Of a stretch of 64,000 nucleotides of DNA, positions 1-9,131 are shown piece after piece (the stretch's first letter is position 1; each line of letters opens with the position of its first letter). Under the pieces are notes generated by a model. It worked only from the letters and a program-made list of their open reading frames with translations, had not been told where the DNA came from and searched no databases. Source of the DNA: Paraburkholderia tropica (GTDB taxonomy: Bacteria > Pseudomonadota > Gammaproteobacteria > Burkholderiales > Burkholderiaceae). The stretch covers positions 1 to 64,000 of the forward strand of contig NZ_FNZM01000017.1 of the NCBI RefSeq assembly GCF_900109265.1, read 5' to 3'. The position numbers and the translations under genes are program-made.

Positions 1-1
1 C

Positions 2-421
2 GGCCAGCCGGTGGAAATGACCGCGGACGTGTACGGCTCGTCGGTGGTGTATCACGGCAAGGTGGTGGGCTTCTCGGCGGGCACGGGTTCGGCGTTCTCG
101 CTGCTGCCGGCGCAGAACGCGACGGGCAACTGGATCAAGGTGGTGCAGCGTCTGCCGGTGCGTATTTCGCTGGATCCGGAAGATCTGCAGAAGCATCCGC
201 TGCGTATCGGTCTGTCGATGCAGGTTGACGTCGACATCAAGAATGATGCGGGCAGCCAGCTCGGCAACGCGCAGAACACGGTGTACGAGACGAACGTGTT
301 CGAGAAGTATGGCGATGAAGCCGATGCGGAGATTGCGCGGATTATTTCGCAGAACGCGGGTCCGAACGCCAACAAGGCAGCGCAAGTTTCGTCGGCGAAA
401 ACGCCCGCGAAAATGATGTAA
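2..421 (+). CDS. emrA: EmrA-type membrane fusion protein, C-terminal part
   Basis: This is the periplasmic adaptor of a tripartite drug efflux pump, linking the inner-membrane MFS transporter EmrB to an outer-membrane channel. Only the last ~139 codons are present; the open frame runs off the left edge, so the start is missing. The visible part is the end of the beta-barrel domain, with the family signature 'FSAGTGSAFSLLPAQNATGNW' split as FSAGTGSAFSLLP followed by AQNATGNWIKVVQRLPVRI, which is strongly diagnostic of EmrA. The tail is a short Ala/Lys-rich stretch. The stop lies 37 bp before emrB, so the two are almost certainly co-transcribed. Upstream partners (a MarR regulator or an outer-membrane factor, common in this setting) cannot be seen. 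Confidence 0.93.
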   Translation, partial: GQPVEMTADVYGSSVVYHGKVVGFSAGTGSAFSLLPAQNATGNWIKVVQRLPVRISLDPEDLQKHPLRIGLSMQVDVDIKNDAGSQLGNAQNTVYETNVFEKYGDEADAEIARIISQNAGPNANKAAQVSSAKTPAKMM

Positions 422-458
422 GCGCAGCGCCGATACGAAGCGAACAACAAAGCATTCA

Positions 459-2024
459 ATGGCAGCACAACAACCCGTCGTCCATCCGCCGCTACAGGGC
501 GCGCAACTCGTGATCGGCACCATTGCGGTGTCGCTCGCGGTGTTCATGAACGTGCTGGACACGTCGATCGCGAACGTCTCGATTCCGTCGATATCGGGCG
601 ACCTCGGGGTCGCCTCCGATCAGGGCACGTGGGTCATCACGTCGTTCGCGGTTGCGAATGCGATCTCGGTGCCGCTCACGGGCTGGCTCACCGAGCGCAT
701 CGGCCAGGTGCGCCTGTTCATGGCGTCGATCATTCTGTTCGTGATCTCGTCGTGGCTGTGCGGCCTCGCGCCCACGCTGCCCTTCCTGCTCGCCGCGCGC
801 GTGCTGCAGGGCGCCGTGGCCGGCCCGATGATCCCGCTTTCGCAGACGCTGCTGCTCGCGAGTTACCCGCGCGCGAAAGCGCCCATCGCGCTTTCGATGT
901 GGTCGATGACCACGCTGATCGCGCCGGTGGCCGGCCCGATTCTCGGCGGCTGGATCTCCGACAACATCTCGTGGCCGTGGATCTTCTATGTGAACATCCC
1001 GGTCGGCATCGCGGCGGCCATCGCCACGTGGGCGATCTTCCGCAACCGCGACTCGGCCATCCGCAAAGCGCCGATCGACGGTGTCGGCCTCGGCCTGCTG
1101 ATCGTCTGGGTCGGGTCGCTGCAGATCATGCTCGACAAAGGCAAGGATCTCGACTGGTTCTCGTCGACCACGATCGTCGTGCTCGCGCTCACGGCCGTGA
1201 TCGCGTTCGCGTTCTTCGTGATCTGGGAACTGACCGCCGAGCATCCGGTGGTCGACCTGTCGCTGTTCGCGCGGCGCAACTTCACGGGCGGGACGATCGC
1301 GCTGTCGGTGGGCTACGGGCTCTACTTCGGCAATCTCGTGCTGCTGCCGCTGTGGCTGCAAACCGATCTCGGCTACACCGCGACCGACGCCGGTCTCGTG
1401 ATGGCGCCCGTGGGCTTTTTCGCGATCCTGCTTTCGCCGATCACGGGCCGCATCCTGCCGCGCACCGATCCGCGCTATATCGCGACCGCCGCGTTCGTGG
1501 TGTTCGCGCTGTGCTTCTGGATGCGTTCGCAGTACACCACCGGCGTGGACACCTGGGCGCTAACGGTTCCGACGTTGATTCAGGGTATCGGCATGGCGGG
1601 GCTTTTCATTCCGCTCGTCTCGATCACGCTGTCCGGTTTGCCGGGCAACCGCATTCCGGCAGCGTCGGGTCTGTCGAATTTCGTGCGGATCATGTGCGGC
1701 GGCATCGGCACCTCGATCTTCGAGACCGCGTGGGACCATCGCACGATCTTCCATCATGCGCGTCTCACCGAGCAGGCCACGCCCACGAGCCCGGTCTTCA
1801 ATCAGTCGATGCAGCAGATGCAGAACGTGGCCGGCCTCGATCCGTCGCAGGCGCACGGACTCTTCGACCGCATGACGACGCAGCAGGCCGCGCAGCTCGG
1901 CGTGAACGATCTGTTCTGGATTTCGTCGGTGATCTTTATCGTGCTGATCGCGCTGATCTGGATTACGCGCCCCGAACGCTCGGGCGGTGGCGATGCAGGC
2001 GCGGCGGCTTCGGCGGCGCACTGA
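459..2024 (+). CDS. emrB: EmrB-type MFS drug efflux transporter (DHA2 family)
   Basis: This 521-residue inner-membrane proton antiporter exports hydrophobic drugs with EmrA. The length and spacing of hydrophobic segments fit the 14-helix DHA2 family. The N terminus carries the family motif 'LDTSIANVSIPSISGDLG' (around residues 33-50), followed by the motif A-like loop GWLTERIGQVRLF and a motif C-like segment 'APVAGPILGGWISD' near residues 155-170. The C terminus is Gly/Ala-rich and cytosolic. It follows emrA after 37 bp and ends just before a strong bidirectional terminator, so it closes the operon. Actual substrates cannot be read from sequence. Confidence 0.95.
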   Translation: MAAQQPVVHPPLQGAQLVIGTIAVSLAVFMNVLDTSIANVSIPSISGDLGVASDQGTWVITSFAVANAISVPLTGWLTERIGQVRLFMASIILFVISSWLCGLAPTLPFLLAARVLQGAVAGPMIPLSQTLLLASYPRAKAPIALSMWSMTTLIAPVAGPILGGWISDNISWPWIFYVNIPVGIAAAIATWAIFRNRDSAIRKAPIDGVGLGLLIVWVGSLQIMLDKGKDLDWFSSTTIVVLALTAVIAFAFFVIWELTAEHPVVDLSLFARRNFTGGTIALSVGYGLYFGNLVLLPLWLQTDLGYTATDAGLVMAPVGFFAILLSPITGRILPRTDPRYIATAAFVVFALCFWMRSQYTTGVDTWALTVPTLIQGIGMAGLFIPLVSITLSGLPGNRIPAASGLSNFVRIMCGGIGTSIFETAWDHRTIFHHARLTEQATPTSPVFNQSMQQMQNVAGLDPSQAHGLFDRMTTQQAAQLGVNDLFWISSVIFIVLIALIWITRPERSGGGDAGAAASAAH

Positions 2025-2076
2025 GGTTCGCATTCGATCTCGCTCACGGCTCGATCGGTTGATCGGGTCGTGAATG

Positions 2077-2120
2077 CAAAAACGGCACGCACGGTGTGAA
2101 CCGGCGTGCCGTTTTTTATT
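2077..2120. terminator. Bidirectional rho-independent terminator between emrB and truB
   Basis: The arms ACGGCACGC and GCGTGCCGT form a GC-rich stem with a short loop. It is flanked by an A-run on the left and TTTTTT on the right. It can therefore end emrAB transcripts on the plus strand and the truB operon on the minus strand, which converge here. Confidence 0.9.
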
Positions 2121-2165
2121 GTGCGATGTGCGCTATGACCTGTGCTGTGACTTGCGCCGCGCGAA

Positions 2166-3125
2166 TCAAGCCGCGCCGCTCACCACCAGACGCTCCGGCG
2201 CGAGCACGCCGTTACCCGCCTTCGCCACGCCGAGCAGACGCCCCGCTTCGTCGTAGACGCGCACGCGATCGGCCGCCTCGCACGCCGCGCGATCGAGCAC
2301 CAGCTCGTTGAGCGGCAGACGCTGGCCGTGCGTGAAACGGCGCGCCGCGTCGGCGTTCAGCGTGAGCGCCGGAAACGTCGAGAGCAGCGCATCGACCGGC
2401 TGCAGCCAGGTATCGCGCTGCGGTTCGTCGGCAGCCGTGAGCGCGTCGAGCGTCACCGCATGGTCCAGCGTCAGCGCGCCGACGCCGGTACGGCGCAGCA
2501 TCACCAGATGCGCGCCGCAGCCAAGCGCCTCGCCGATATCCTCGGCGAGCGTGCGCACATAGGTGCCCTTGCTGCACGTCACGCGGAACGTGACGTCCGG
2601 CAGGCTGCACGCGAGCATGTCCAGCGCGAGTATTGTCACCTCGCGCCCTTCGCGCTCGACCGTCTGGCCCGCGCGCGCGTATTCGTAGAGCGGCTTGCCG
2701 TCGCGCTTGAGCGCCGAATACATCGGCGGCACCTGCACGATATCGCCGACGAACTTCGTCATCGCCGCGCGCACGGCGGCTTCGTCGCAGTTCACCTCAC
2801 GCGTTTCCACCGCTTCGCCTTCGGCGTCGCCCGTGGTCGTGCGGATGCCCAGACGCAGCGTCGCCTCGTAGGTCTTGTCGGCTTCGAGCAGATCCTGCGA
2901 GAACTTGGTCGCCTCGCCGAAACACAGCGGCAAGAGGCCCGTCGCGAGCGGATCGAGCGTGCCGGTGTGGCCCGCCTTCTTCACGCGATACAGACGCTTC
3001 GCGCGAATCAGCGCGTCGTTGCTCGACAGGCCGAGCGGCTTGTCGAGCAGCAGCACGCCGTCGAGCAGACGGCGCGGCACTTTAGGGCGAGCCTCGCCCG
3101 GACTCTTCTTCGATGATGCTGTCAT
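2166..3125 (-). CDS. truB: tRNA pseudouridine(55) synthase TruB
   Basis: TruB isomerises U55 of the tRNA T-loop to pseudouridine. The 319-residue protein has the family core 'GHTGTLDPLATGLLP' at residues 52-66, with the catalytic aspartate at position 58. It also has the substrate-binding segment KTYEATLRLG and the later 'CSKGTYVRTLAEDIG' segment. The C-terminal ~80 residues match the PUA-like tail of bacterial TruB. It is the last gene of the rimP-nusA-infB-rbfA-truB block; its ATG lies 10 bp after the rbfA stop and no clear Shine-Dalgarno is present, consistent with translational coupling. Transcription ends at the shared terminator near 2.1 kb. Confidence 0.97.
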   Translation of the reverse strand: MTASSKKSPGEARPKVPRRLLDGVLLLDKPLGLSSNDALIRAKRLYRVKKAGHTGTLDPLATGLLPLCFGEATKFSQDLLEADKTYEATLRLGIRTTTGDAEGEAVETREVNCDEAAVRAAMTKFVGDIVQVPPMYSALKRDGKPLYEYARAGQTVEREGREVTILALDMLACSLPDVTFRVTCSKGTYVRTLAEDIGEALGCGAHLVMLRRTGVGALTLDHAVTLDALTAADEPQRDTWLQPVDALLSTFPALTLNADAARRFTHGQRLPLNELVLDRAACEAADRVRVYDEAGRLLGVAKAGNGVLAPERLVVSGAA

Positions 3126-3135
3126 GCTGGAGACG

Positions 3136-3501
3136 TCAGTCGTCCTTGGCGCGCGTGGCGTTCGCCTCGTCGATCAGGCGCGACATCTCCACGCCCTTCT
3201 CGACCGACTGGTCGTAATGGAAATGCAGCGTCGGCACCGTGTGGATGTGCAGGCGCTTGAACAGTTGATTGTGCAGATGGCCCGCGGCGTGATTGAGCGC
3301 TTCCTGGGTGGTCTTGGGATCGCCCGTGAGCGTCGTGAAATAGACCTTGGCGTGCGCGTAATCGGGCGTCAGTTCCACGCTCTGGATCGTCACGAGACCC
3401 ACGCGCGGATCCTTCACTTCGCGCATCAGCTCGGAGAGATCGCGCTGGATCTGATCGGCGATCTGTACGTTGCGATTCGGAGAAGAACGTTTTTTCGGCA
3501 T
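3136..3501 (-). CDS. rbfA: 30S ribosome-binding factor RbfA
   Basis: RbfA is a small KH-fold protein that binds late 30S precursors and helps 16S rRNA 5' end maturation; it is needed for cold adaptation in E. coli. The 121 residues cover the whole family: a basic N terminus, 'QIADQIQRDLSELM', and the conserved stretch 'VKDPRVGLVTIQSVELTPDY' (split here) followed by AKVYFTTL. A GAGGTGG ribosome binding site lies just upstream of the ATG. A strong hairpin between infB and rbfA could uncouple it partly from infB. Confidence 0.96.
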   Translation of the reverse strand: MPKKRSSPNRNVQIADQIQRDLSELMREVKDPRVGLVTIQSVELTPDYAHAKVYFTTLTGDPKTTQEALNHAAGHLHNQLFKRLHIHTVPTLHFHYDQSVEKGVEMSRLIDEANATRAKDD

Positions 3502-3592
3502 GATGGTTCCACCTCATTGGTGCGAGGCATTCAGGCGGCGCGCTTTATCGCTAATTTCGCGGAGGTCAAGCGGCCGCACAAAAAACACGTGC

Positions 3593-3636
3593 AAAAAGAC
3601 AAACGGGCGGGGCTGGCCAGCGCCCGCCCCGCCCGT
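3593..3636 (-). terminator. Intra-operon terminator or attenuator after infB
   Basis: On the minus strand the arms ACGGGCGGGGC and GCCCCGCCCGT form an 11-bp, nearly all G/C stem, followed by TTGTCTTTTTG. It sits just after the infB stop and before rbfA. It could be a partial terminator setting the infB to rbfA-truB ratio, or an mRNA-stabilising 3' hairpin. A separate rbfA promoter was not identified. Confidence 0.7.
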
Positions 3637-3656
3637 CTTGCGTATGCGCTGGAGAC

Positions 3657-6611
3657 TTACAGCGTACGCGCGACTTCGGTGATCTCGAACACTTCGAGCT
3701 GATCGCCTTCGACGATGTCGTTGAAGTTCTTGATCGACATACCGCACTCGAAGCCTTGCTTGACTTCCTTGACGTCGTCCTTGAAGCGCTTGAGCGAGTC
3801 GAGTTCGCCGGTATAGATGACCACGTTGTTGCGGATCACGCGCACCGACGACGAACGCTTGACGAAACCGTCCGTGACCATACAGCCGGCGACGAGGCCA
3901 ACCTTCGGTACGCGGATCACCTGGCGCACTTCCGCCATACCCGTCACGACTTCGCGCTTCTCCGGCGCGAGCATGCCCGACATCGCCGCCTTCACCTCAT
4001 CCACTGCGTCATAGATGATGTTGTAGTAGCGGATGTCGATGCCGTTCGCTTCGGCAACCTTGCGCGCCTGTGCATCCGCACGCGTGTTGAAGCCGATGAT
4101 GACCGCCTTCGAAGCCGTTGCCAGATTGACGTCCGACTCGCTGATCGCACCGACCGCGCTGTGCACGATCTGCACGCGCACTTCGCCGGTCGACAGCTTG
4201 AGCAGCGATTGCACCAGTGCTTCCTGCGAACCCTGCACGTCGGCCTTGACGATGAGCGGCAGGTTTTGCACTTCGCCTTCCGCCATCTGCTCGAGCATGT
4301 TTTCGAGCTTCGCGGCTTGCTGCTTGGCCAGCTTCACGTCGCGGAACTTGCCTTGACGGAACAGGGCGATTTCACGCGCCTTGCGCTCGTCCGGCAGCAC
4401 GATGACTTCTTCGCCCGCGCCCGGCACTTCCGACAGACCCTGGATTTCGACCGGGATCGACGGGCCGGCTTCCTTCGCCGGCTTGCCGGTTTCGTCGAGC
4501 ATGGCGCGCACGCGGCCGTAGGCGCTGCCTGCCAGCACGACGTCGCCGCGATTGAGCGTACCCGACTGAACCAGGATGGTCGCGACCGGACCCTTACCCT
4601 TGTCGAGCTTCGCTTCGATCACGATGCCCTTGGCCGGCGCTTCGACCGGTGCCTTCAGTTCCAGCACTTCGGCTTGCAGCAGCACGTTTTCGAGCAGATC
4701 GTCGATACCCGCGCCGGTCTTCGCCGACACCGGCACGAACGGCGAATCGCCACCGTACTCTTCCGGCACGACGCCTTCCGCGACGAGTTCCTGCTTCACG
4801 CGTTCCAGATTCGCATCCGGCTTGTCGATCTTGTTGATCGCCACGACGAGCGGCACGCCGCCCGCCTTCGCGTGCGAGATGGCTTCCTTCGTCTGCGGCA
4901 TCACGCCGTCGTCGGCTGCGACCACCAGAATGACGATGTCGGTTGCCTTCGCACCGCGGGCACGCATGGCCGTGAAGGCCTCGTGACCCGGCGTGTCGAG
5001 GAACGTGATGACGCCACGCGGCGTTTCGACGTGATACGCGCCGATGTGCTGCGTGATGCCGCCCGCTTCGCCCGCTGCAACCTTGGCGCGGCGGATGTAG
5101 TCGAGCAGCGAGGTCTTGCCGTGGTCGACGTGACCCATGACGGTGACGACCGGCGGACGCGGCAGTTGCTCGGCGTCAGTCGTGGTGGTCGTGCCTTCGA
5201 CCAGCAGCGCTTCCGGATCGTCGAGCTTCGCGGCAACCGCATGGTGGCCGAGTTCCTCGACGATGATCATCGCCGTTTCCTGGTCGAGCATCTGGTTGAT
5301 GGTGACCATCTGGCCCATCTTCATCATCACCTTGATGACTTCCGATGCCTTCACCGACATCTTGTGCGCGAGGTCGGCGACCGTGATGGTCTCCGGCACG
5401 TGCACTTCACGGACGATCGGTTCGGTCGGCGCCTGGAACGACGATGCGCTGTCCTGATGACGGCCACGGCCCTTCGGGCCGCCGCGCCAGCCGCGGTCCA
5501 CGCCGCCCGACGAGTCGCCGCGCGTCTTGATACCGCGACGCTTCGATGCGTCGTCCTGCCAGCCGCCCTTGCCTGCGCCCGGCTTCTTGTTGCGGTCGCC
5601 CGCGCCGGCACCCGGCGCGCTCGTCGAGGGCGCAGCCGCGGTGGCGGGCTTTTTCGCACCCGCGCCTGCTGCCGGACGTGCAGCCGCACCTTCCGGACGC
5701 GCCGGCTTGTGCAGCGTGCCCTTGGCTTCGGCAGGCTTCGGCGGCTCGACCGGCTTCGGCGGTTCGACCGCCTTGACCTGCGCCTTGCGCGGCGTGTTCA
5801 TCATTTCGCGGATCGCGCGCGCTTCGGCTTCGGCGGCCGCGCGACGACGCGCGATCTCGTCCTGTTCCTTCTGCGCCTTGTCGGCGGCTTCGCGTGCGGC
5901 GGCCTCGGCCTTCTGAGCCGCTTCGCGTTGCGCGGCGCGCTCGGCGGCGGCGCGCTGTTCGTCTTGCTGGTCCTGCTGCTGTTTCACTTCCTTCGATTCC
6001 GCTTCGGCATTGCGCTGTGCAGCCACGGCTTGAGCGGCGAGCTCACGCGCGGCGGCTTCGGCCACTGCCTTTTTCTTTTCTGCTTCTTCCTCGGCGCGGC
6101 GGCGTTCGGCCTCGGCGGCCTCTTCGCGCGCACGGCGCTCCGACTCTTCGCGCGCGAGCAGCTCCTGGCGCTCCTTGAGCTCCTGAGCCTGACGCTCGAG
6201 CAGCTCGGCCTCGCGGCGTGCTTCTTCTTCGCGGCGCTGCAGCTCCGCCTCTTCGGCGGCGACTGCTGCGTCGGCGGCATGATTCGATGCCTCCGCCTGT
6301 TCGGCGGACTCGTCGCGGCGGACGAACGTGCGCTTCTTGCGCACCTCGACCTGAATGGTGCGTGCCTTACCCGTCGAATCGGACTGCTTGATCTCCGACG
6401 TATGCCGTTTCGTCAGCGTGATCTTGCGCTTGTCCGCGTCGGTCGAACCGTGCGACTTGCGCAAGTGGTCGAGCAGACGCGCCTTGTCAGTTTCCGACAA
6501 GGCATCGCTCTCGCTCGCTTTCTGGACGCCCGCTGCCTGCAGCTGCTCCAGCAGCACGCCTGCAGGCATTTTCAGTTCCGCGGCAAATTGGGCTACGTTG
6601 TTACTCGCCAT
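3657..6611 (-). CDS. infB: Translation initiation factor IF-2
   Basis: IF-2 is the GTPase that brings initiator fMet-tRNA to the 30S subunit and promotes subunit joining. The protein has 984 residues, longer than the E. coli form (890). The N-terminal IF2_N domain (AQFAAELKMPAGVLLEQL) is followed by a charged Ala/Glu/Arg coiled-coil region (about 110-290). A Pro/Ala/Gly linker and a second IF2_N module come next. The GTPase domain begins near residue 490, with G1 'GHVDHGKTSLL', G3 'DTPGHEAF', G4 NKID and a G5 SAK motif, and domains II-IV follow. An AGAGGA ribosome binding site precedes the ATG. The variable N-terminal half is the usual place for lineage-specific expansion. Confidence 0.98.
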   Translation of the reverse strand: MASNNVAQFAAELKMPAGVLLEQLQAAGVQKASESDALSETDKARLLDHLRKSHGSTDADKRKITLTKRHTSEIKQSDSTGKARTIQVEVRKKRTFVRRDESAEQAEASNHAADAAVAAEEAELQRREEEARREAELLERQAQELKERQELLAREESERRAREEAAEAERRRAEEEAEKKKAVAEAAARELAAQAVAAQRNAEAESKEVKQQQDQQDEQRAAAERAAQREAAQKAEAAAREAADKAQKEQDEIARRRAAAEAEARAIREMMNTPRKAQVKAVEPPKPVEPPKPAEAKGTLHKPARPEGAAARPAAGAGAKKPATAAAPSTSAPGAGAGDRNKKPGAGKGGWQDDASKRRGIKTRGDSSGGVDRGWRGGPKGRGRHQDSASSFQAPTEPIVREVHVPETITVADLAHKMSVKASEVIKVMMKMGQMVTINQMLDQETAMIIVEELGHHAVAAKLDDPEALLVEGTTTTTDAEQLPRPPVVTVMGHVDHGKTSLLDYIRRAKVAAGEAGGITQHIGAYHVETPRGVITFLDTPGHEAFTAMRARGAKATDIVILVVAADDGVMPQTKEAISHAKAGGVPLVVAINKIDKPDANLERVKQELVAEGVVPEEYGGDSPFVPVSAKTGAGIDDLLENVLLQAEVLELKAPVEAPAKGIVIEAKLDKGKGPVATILVQSGTLNRGDVVLAGSAYGRVRAMLDETGKPAKEAGPSIPVEIQGLSEVPGAGEEVIVLPDERKAREIALFRQGKFRDVKLAKQQAAKLENMLEQMAEGEVQNLPLIVKADVQGSQEALVQSLLKLSTGEVRVQIVHSAVGAISESDVNLATASKAVIIGFNTRADAQARKVAEANGIDIRYYNIIYDAVDEVKAAMSGMLAPEKREVVTGMAEVRQVIRVPKVGLVAGCMVTDGFVKRSSSVRVIRNNVVIYTGELDSLKRFKDDVKEVKQGFECGMSIKNFNDIVEGDQLEVFEITEVARTL

Positions 6612-6764
6612 TCATTCCTCTTAATGCAAGGACCGATTCCTTGCGGTTGACATCGGTTCATGCGGCCGTGGGTGCCTCGCCTGGCGAGGCCCCGCCGCGA
6701 TCAGTTCAATGGGTCATGGTCGCTTCCTGCTCGTCGCGCCCCGGTTCCAAACCTGTTGCCAGGC

Positions 6765-8240
6765 TTACTGGAACCAGTGCTCACGTGCCTTCATGATCAA
6801 CGCCTTGGCGGCGTCCTCTTCCATTCCCGTCATTTCGACCAGCTCGTCCACGGCCAGCTCGGCGAGCTCGTCGCGGGTGTGAACCTCGTGCTGCGCCAGC
6901 TTGGCAAGCAGTTCGGGGTCGATGCCGTCCAGACTCTTGAGGTCCAGCGCGGCGCTTTCGACTTTCTCCTCGTTCGCGATAGCCTGCGTGAGCAGCGCGT
7001 CGCGAGCGCGGTTGCGCAACTCGTGCACGGTGTCCTCGTCGAACGCCTCGATTTCCAGCATTTCGTTGAGCGGCACGTAGGCGATCTCTTCGAGGCTCGT
7101 GAAGCCTTCGTCGATCAGGATGTCGGCGACTTCTTCGTCCACGTCGAGACGCGCCATGAACAGGTCGCGCAGCACCGTGCGCTCCTGATTCTGCTTCTGC
7201 GCGGATTCGTCCGGCGTCATGATGTTGATCTGCCAGCCGGTCAGTTCGCTGGCAAGACGCACGTTCTGGCCGCTGCGGCCAATGGCGACCGCAAGCTCGC
7301 TTTCGTCGACCACGACGTCCATCGAGTGCTTTTCTTCGTCGACGACGATCGACTGCACGGCCGCCGGCGCGAGCGCGCCGATAACGAACTGGGCGGGATC
7401 CTCCGACCATAGCACGATGTCGACGTTTTCGCCACCGAGCTCATTGCGCACGGCCTGCACGCGCGAACCGCGAATGCCGACGCAGGTGCCGATGGGGTCG
7501 ATACGCTTGTCGTAGGCCACCACGCCGATCTTGGCGCGCACGCCCGGATCACGCGCCGCCGCCTTGATCTCCAGAAGGCCTTGCTCGATTTCCGGCACTT
7601 CCATTTCGAACAGCTTCATCAGGAACTCGGGCGCCGTGCGCGAGAGTTCGATCTGCGGGCCGCGCGCGGTGCGGTCGACCTTGCCGATCCAGGCGCGCAC
7701 GCGGTCGCCCACGCGCAGGTTTTCCTTCGGAATCAGCTGGTCGCGGCGCAGCAGCGCTTCGACACGGCCCGATTCGACGATGAAATTGCCCTTGTCCATG
7801 CGCTTGACCGTGCCGGTCATGATGCTTTCGCCGCGCTCGAGGAAGTCGTTGAGGATCTGCTCGCGCTCGGCGTCGCGCACCTTTTGCAGGATGACCTGCT
7901 TGGCGGCCTGCGCGCCGATACGGCCGAATTCCACCGACGGAACCGGCTGCTCGACGAAACCGTCGATCTGCGCTTCGGGATCTTGCTCGCGTGCTTCGAA
8001 CAGCAGGATTTCCTGATCCGGCTCCTGCAGACCCGCCTCGTCCGGCACGATGCGCCAGCGGCGGAACGTCTCGTGTTCGCCGCTTTCGCGGTCGATGTGC
8101 ACGCGGATGTCCGCATCCTCGTCGAAGAGTTTCTTGGAGGCCGACGCAAGCGCCGCTTCAAGGGCGGCGAACACCACGTCCTTGTCGACATTCTTCTCGC
8201 GTGCCAGCGCATCCACCAGCATCAACACTTCGCGACTCAT
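6765..8240 (-). CDS. nusA: Transcription termination/antitermination factor NusA
   Basis: NusA binds RNA polymerase and regulates pausing, termination and rRNA antitermination. The 491 residues show the full proteobacterial architecture: the N-terminal polymerase-binding domain (1-125), an S1 domain (about 135-200), two KH domains ending near 345 (GIRGSRVQAVRNEL; IGRSGQNVRLAS), and two C-terminal acidic repeats, which are typical of proteobacteria. The ATG overlaps the rimP stop by 4 bp (ATGA), giving tight translational coupling, and a TAGGAG site lies in the rimP 3' end. Confidence 0.98.
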   Translation of the reverse strand: MSREVLMLVDALAREKNVDKDVVFAALEAALASASKKLFDEDADIRVHIDRESGEHETFRRWRIVPDEAGLQEPDQEILLFEAREQDPEAQIDGFVEQPVPSVEFGRIGAQAAKQVILQKVRDAEREQILNDFLERGESIMTGTVKRMDKGNFIVESGRVEALLRRDQLIPKENLRVGDRVRAWIGKVDRTARGPQIELSRTAPEFLMKLFEMEVPEIEQGLLEIKAAARDPGVRAKIGVVAYDKRIDPIGTCVGIRGSRVQAVRNELGGENVDIVLWSEDPAQFVIGALAPAAVQSIVVDEEKHSMDVVVDESELAVAIGRSGQNVRLASELTGWQINIMTPDESAQKQNQERTVLRDLFMARLDVDEEVADILIDEGFTSLEEIAYVPLNEMLEIEAFDEDTVHELRNRARDALLTQAIANEEKVESAALDLKSLDGIDPELLAKLAQHEVHTRDELAELAVDELVEMTGMEEDAAKALIMKAREHWFQ

Positions 8241-8695
8241 TGTTTGCGGCTCCTAAAGTCAACTTTGGGGATCAGGCGGGCTTTGTCGATGTCCGCGAGC
8301 GTGAAATCGAGCATCGCAGGACCCGCCTTCCCTTCGAATTCCAGACCGATGGTTTCGCCTTCCGGGGCATGCACGATGCCGCGGTACGATTTCCGTCCGT
8401 CCAATGGCTTTTTCAACGTGATAACCGCTTCGCAGCCCGCGAAGCGTTCGAAGTCCGCCAGCTTTTTCAGCGGCCGGTCGAGGCCGGGCGACGAGACCTC
8501 GAGACGTTCGTAGTCGATGTTCTCGACAAACAGAACGTGCTGCAGCTGACGCGTGACCTTCTCGCAATCCTCGATCGCGATACCCGCAGGCTGATCGATG
8601 TAGATGGCCAGCATGCCGCGCCCGGTGCGCTCGAGGTCGACCAGCTCGTAACCGAGCCCGGTGACCGTGGTTTCAATCAGTTCCGTCAGTTGCAC
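8237..8695 (-). CDS. rimP: Ribosome maturation factor RimP
   Basis: RimP is needed for 30S subunit maturation. The sequence 'QLTELIETTVTGLGYELVDL' at the N terminus and the C-terminal SH3-like region (FEGKAGPAMLDFTLADI) are diagnostic. A longer GTG-started frame opens at 8704, but that codon directly touches the GGAG sequence. The GTG at 8695 has GGAG with 8 nt spacing and gives the usual family N terminus (152 residues), so it is chosen here. It is the first gene of the rimP-nusA-infB-rbfA-truB operon. The promoter is probably within the 300 bp upstream but was not identified with confidence. Confidence 0.95.
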   Translation of the reverse strand: MQLTELIETTVTGLGYELVDLERTGRGMLAIYIDQPAGIAIEDCEKVTRQLQHVLFVENIDYERLEVSSPGLDRPLKKLADFERFAGCEAVITLKKPLDGRKSYRGIVHAPEGETIGLEFEGKAGPAMLDFTLADIDKARLIPKVDFRSRKQ

Positions 8696-9011
8696 AATGC
8701 CCACTCCAGATATTCGCGCAGCGAGCCGGCAACTTCCTGTTCCTGAGAGTCAAACGGGATTCGCGGGCCGCGCGCCAGATGAGCGCGCGCTCTTGCACCT
8801 ACTTGCGCGTGACCCAGATGGCGAACCCACCCCGACGTGATGTCCGGCGATGCGATGCCCGGTTCTGCTGCCCGGGGGCTTCGACGTCGGATTCGACGCC
8901 TGCGCGATGGGTGTATTCGACTACTTTTTCACCGCACATCGCGCACTGCCTCGAAACCCGAAACCGTTACGAAACCGCTTCGATCACATACCGATCACAT
9001 TCGGCCGAGCC

Positions 9012-9096
9012 AAAAAAAAATGGGCGAAACGCCCATCTTCTCACTTAGCCAGGTGGTCGCACCTGGGACGCAAATAAAAGCCGCACGCCCAGCGAC
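9012..9096 (-). ncRNA. Candidate ~85-nt small RNA upstream of rimP
   Basis: From the promoter at 9103-9131 a transcript of about 85 nt would contain a perfect 7-bp hairpin (CCAGGTG, loop CGAC, CACCTGG). It ends in an ideal intrinsic terminator: ATGGGCG, loop TTT, CGCCCAT, then nine T. The region lies between rluB and rimP and has no convincing coding frame. The terminator is also placed to stop read-through from rluB into the rimP operon, so a pure terminator plus chance promoter is the alternative. No known RNA family was recognised. Confidence 0.5.
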
Positions 9097-9102
9097 TCCG
9101 AG

Positions 9103-9131
9103 ATTGTAGCCTTTTTCCGGCTCTAACGCAA
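9103..9131 (-). promoter_or_regulatory. Sigma-70-like promoter of candidate small RNA
   Basis: On the minus strand TTGCGT (9126-9131) and TACAAT (9103-9108) are separated by exactly 17 bp. Initiation would be expected around 9096. No open reading frame follows; instead a stable hairpin and a terminator lie within 90 nt. Confidence 0.55.

Noticed and set aside
3756..6650. A ~960-codon open frame antisense to infB
   Set aside because: It mirrors the GC-rich codon bias of infB, encodes a His/Arg/Asp-rich nonsense composition and has no family features; infB itself is certain.
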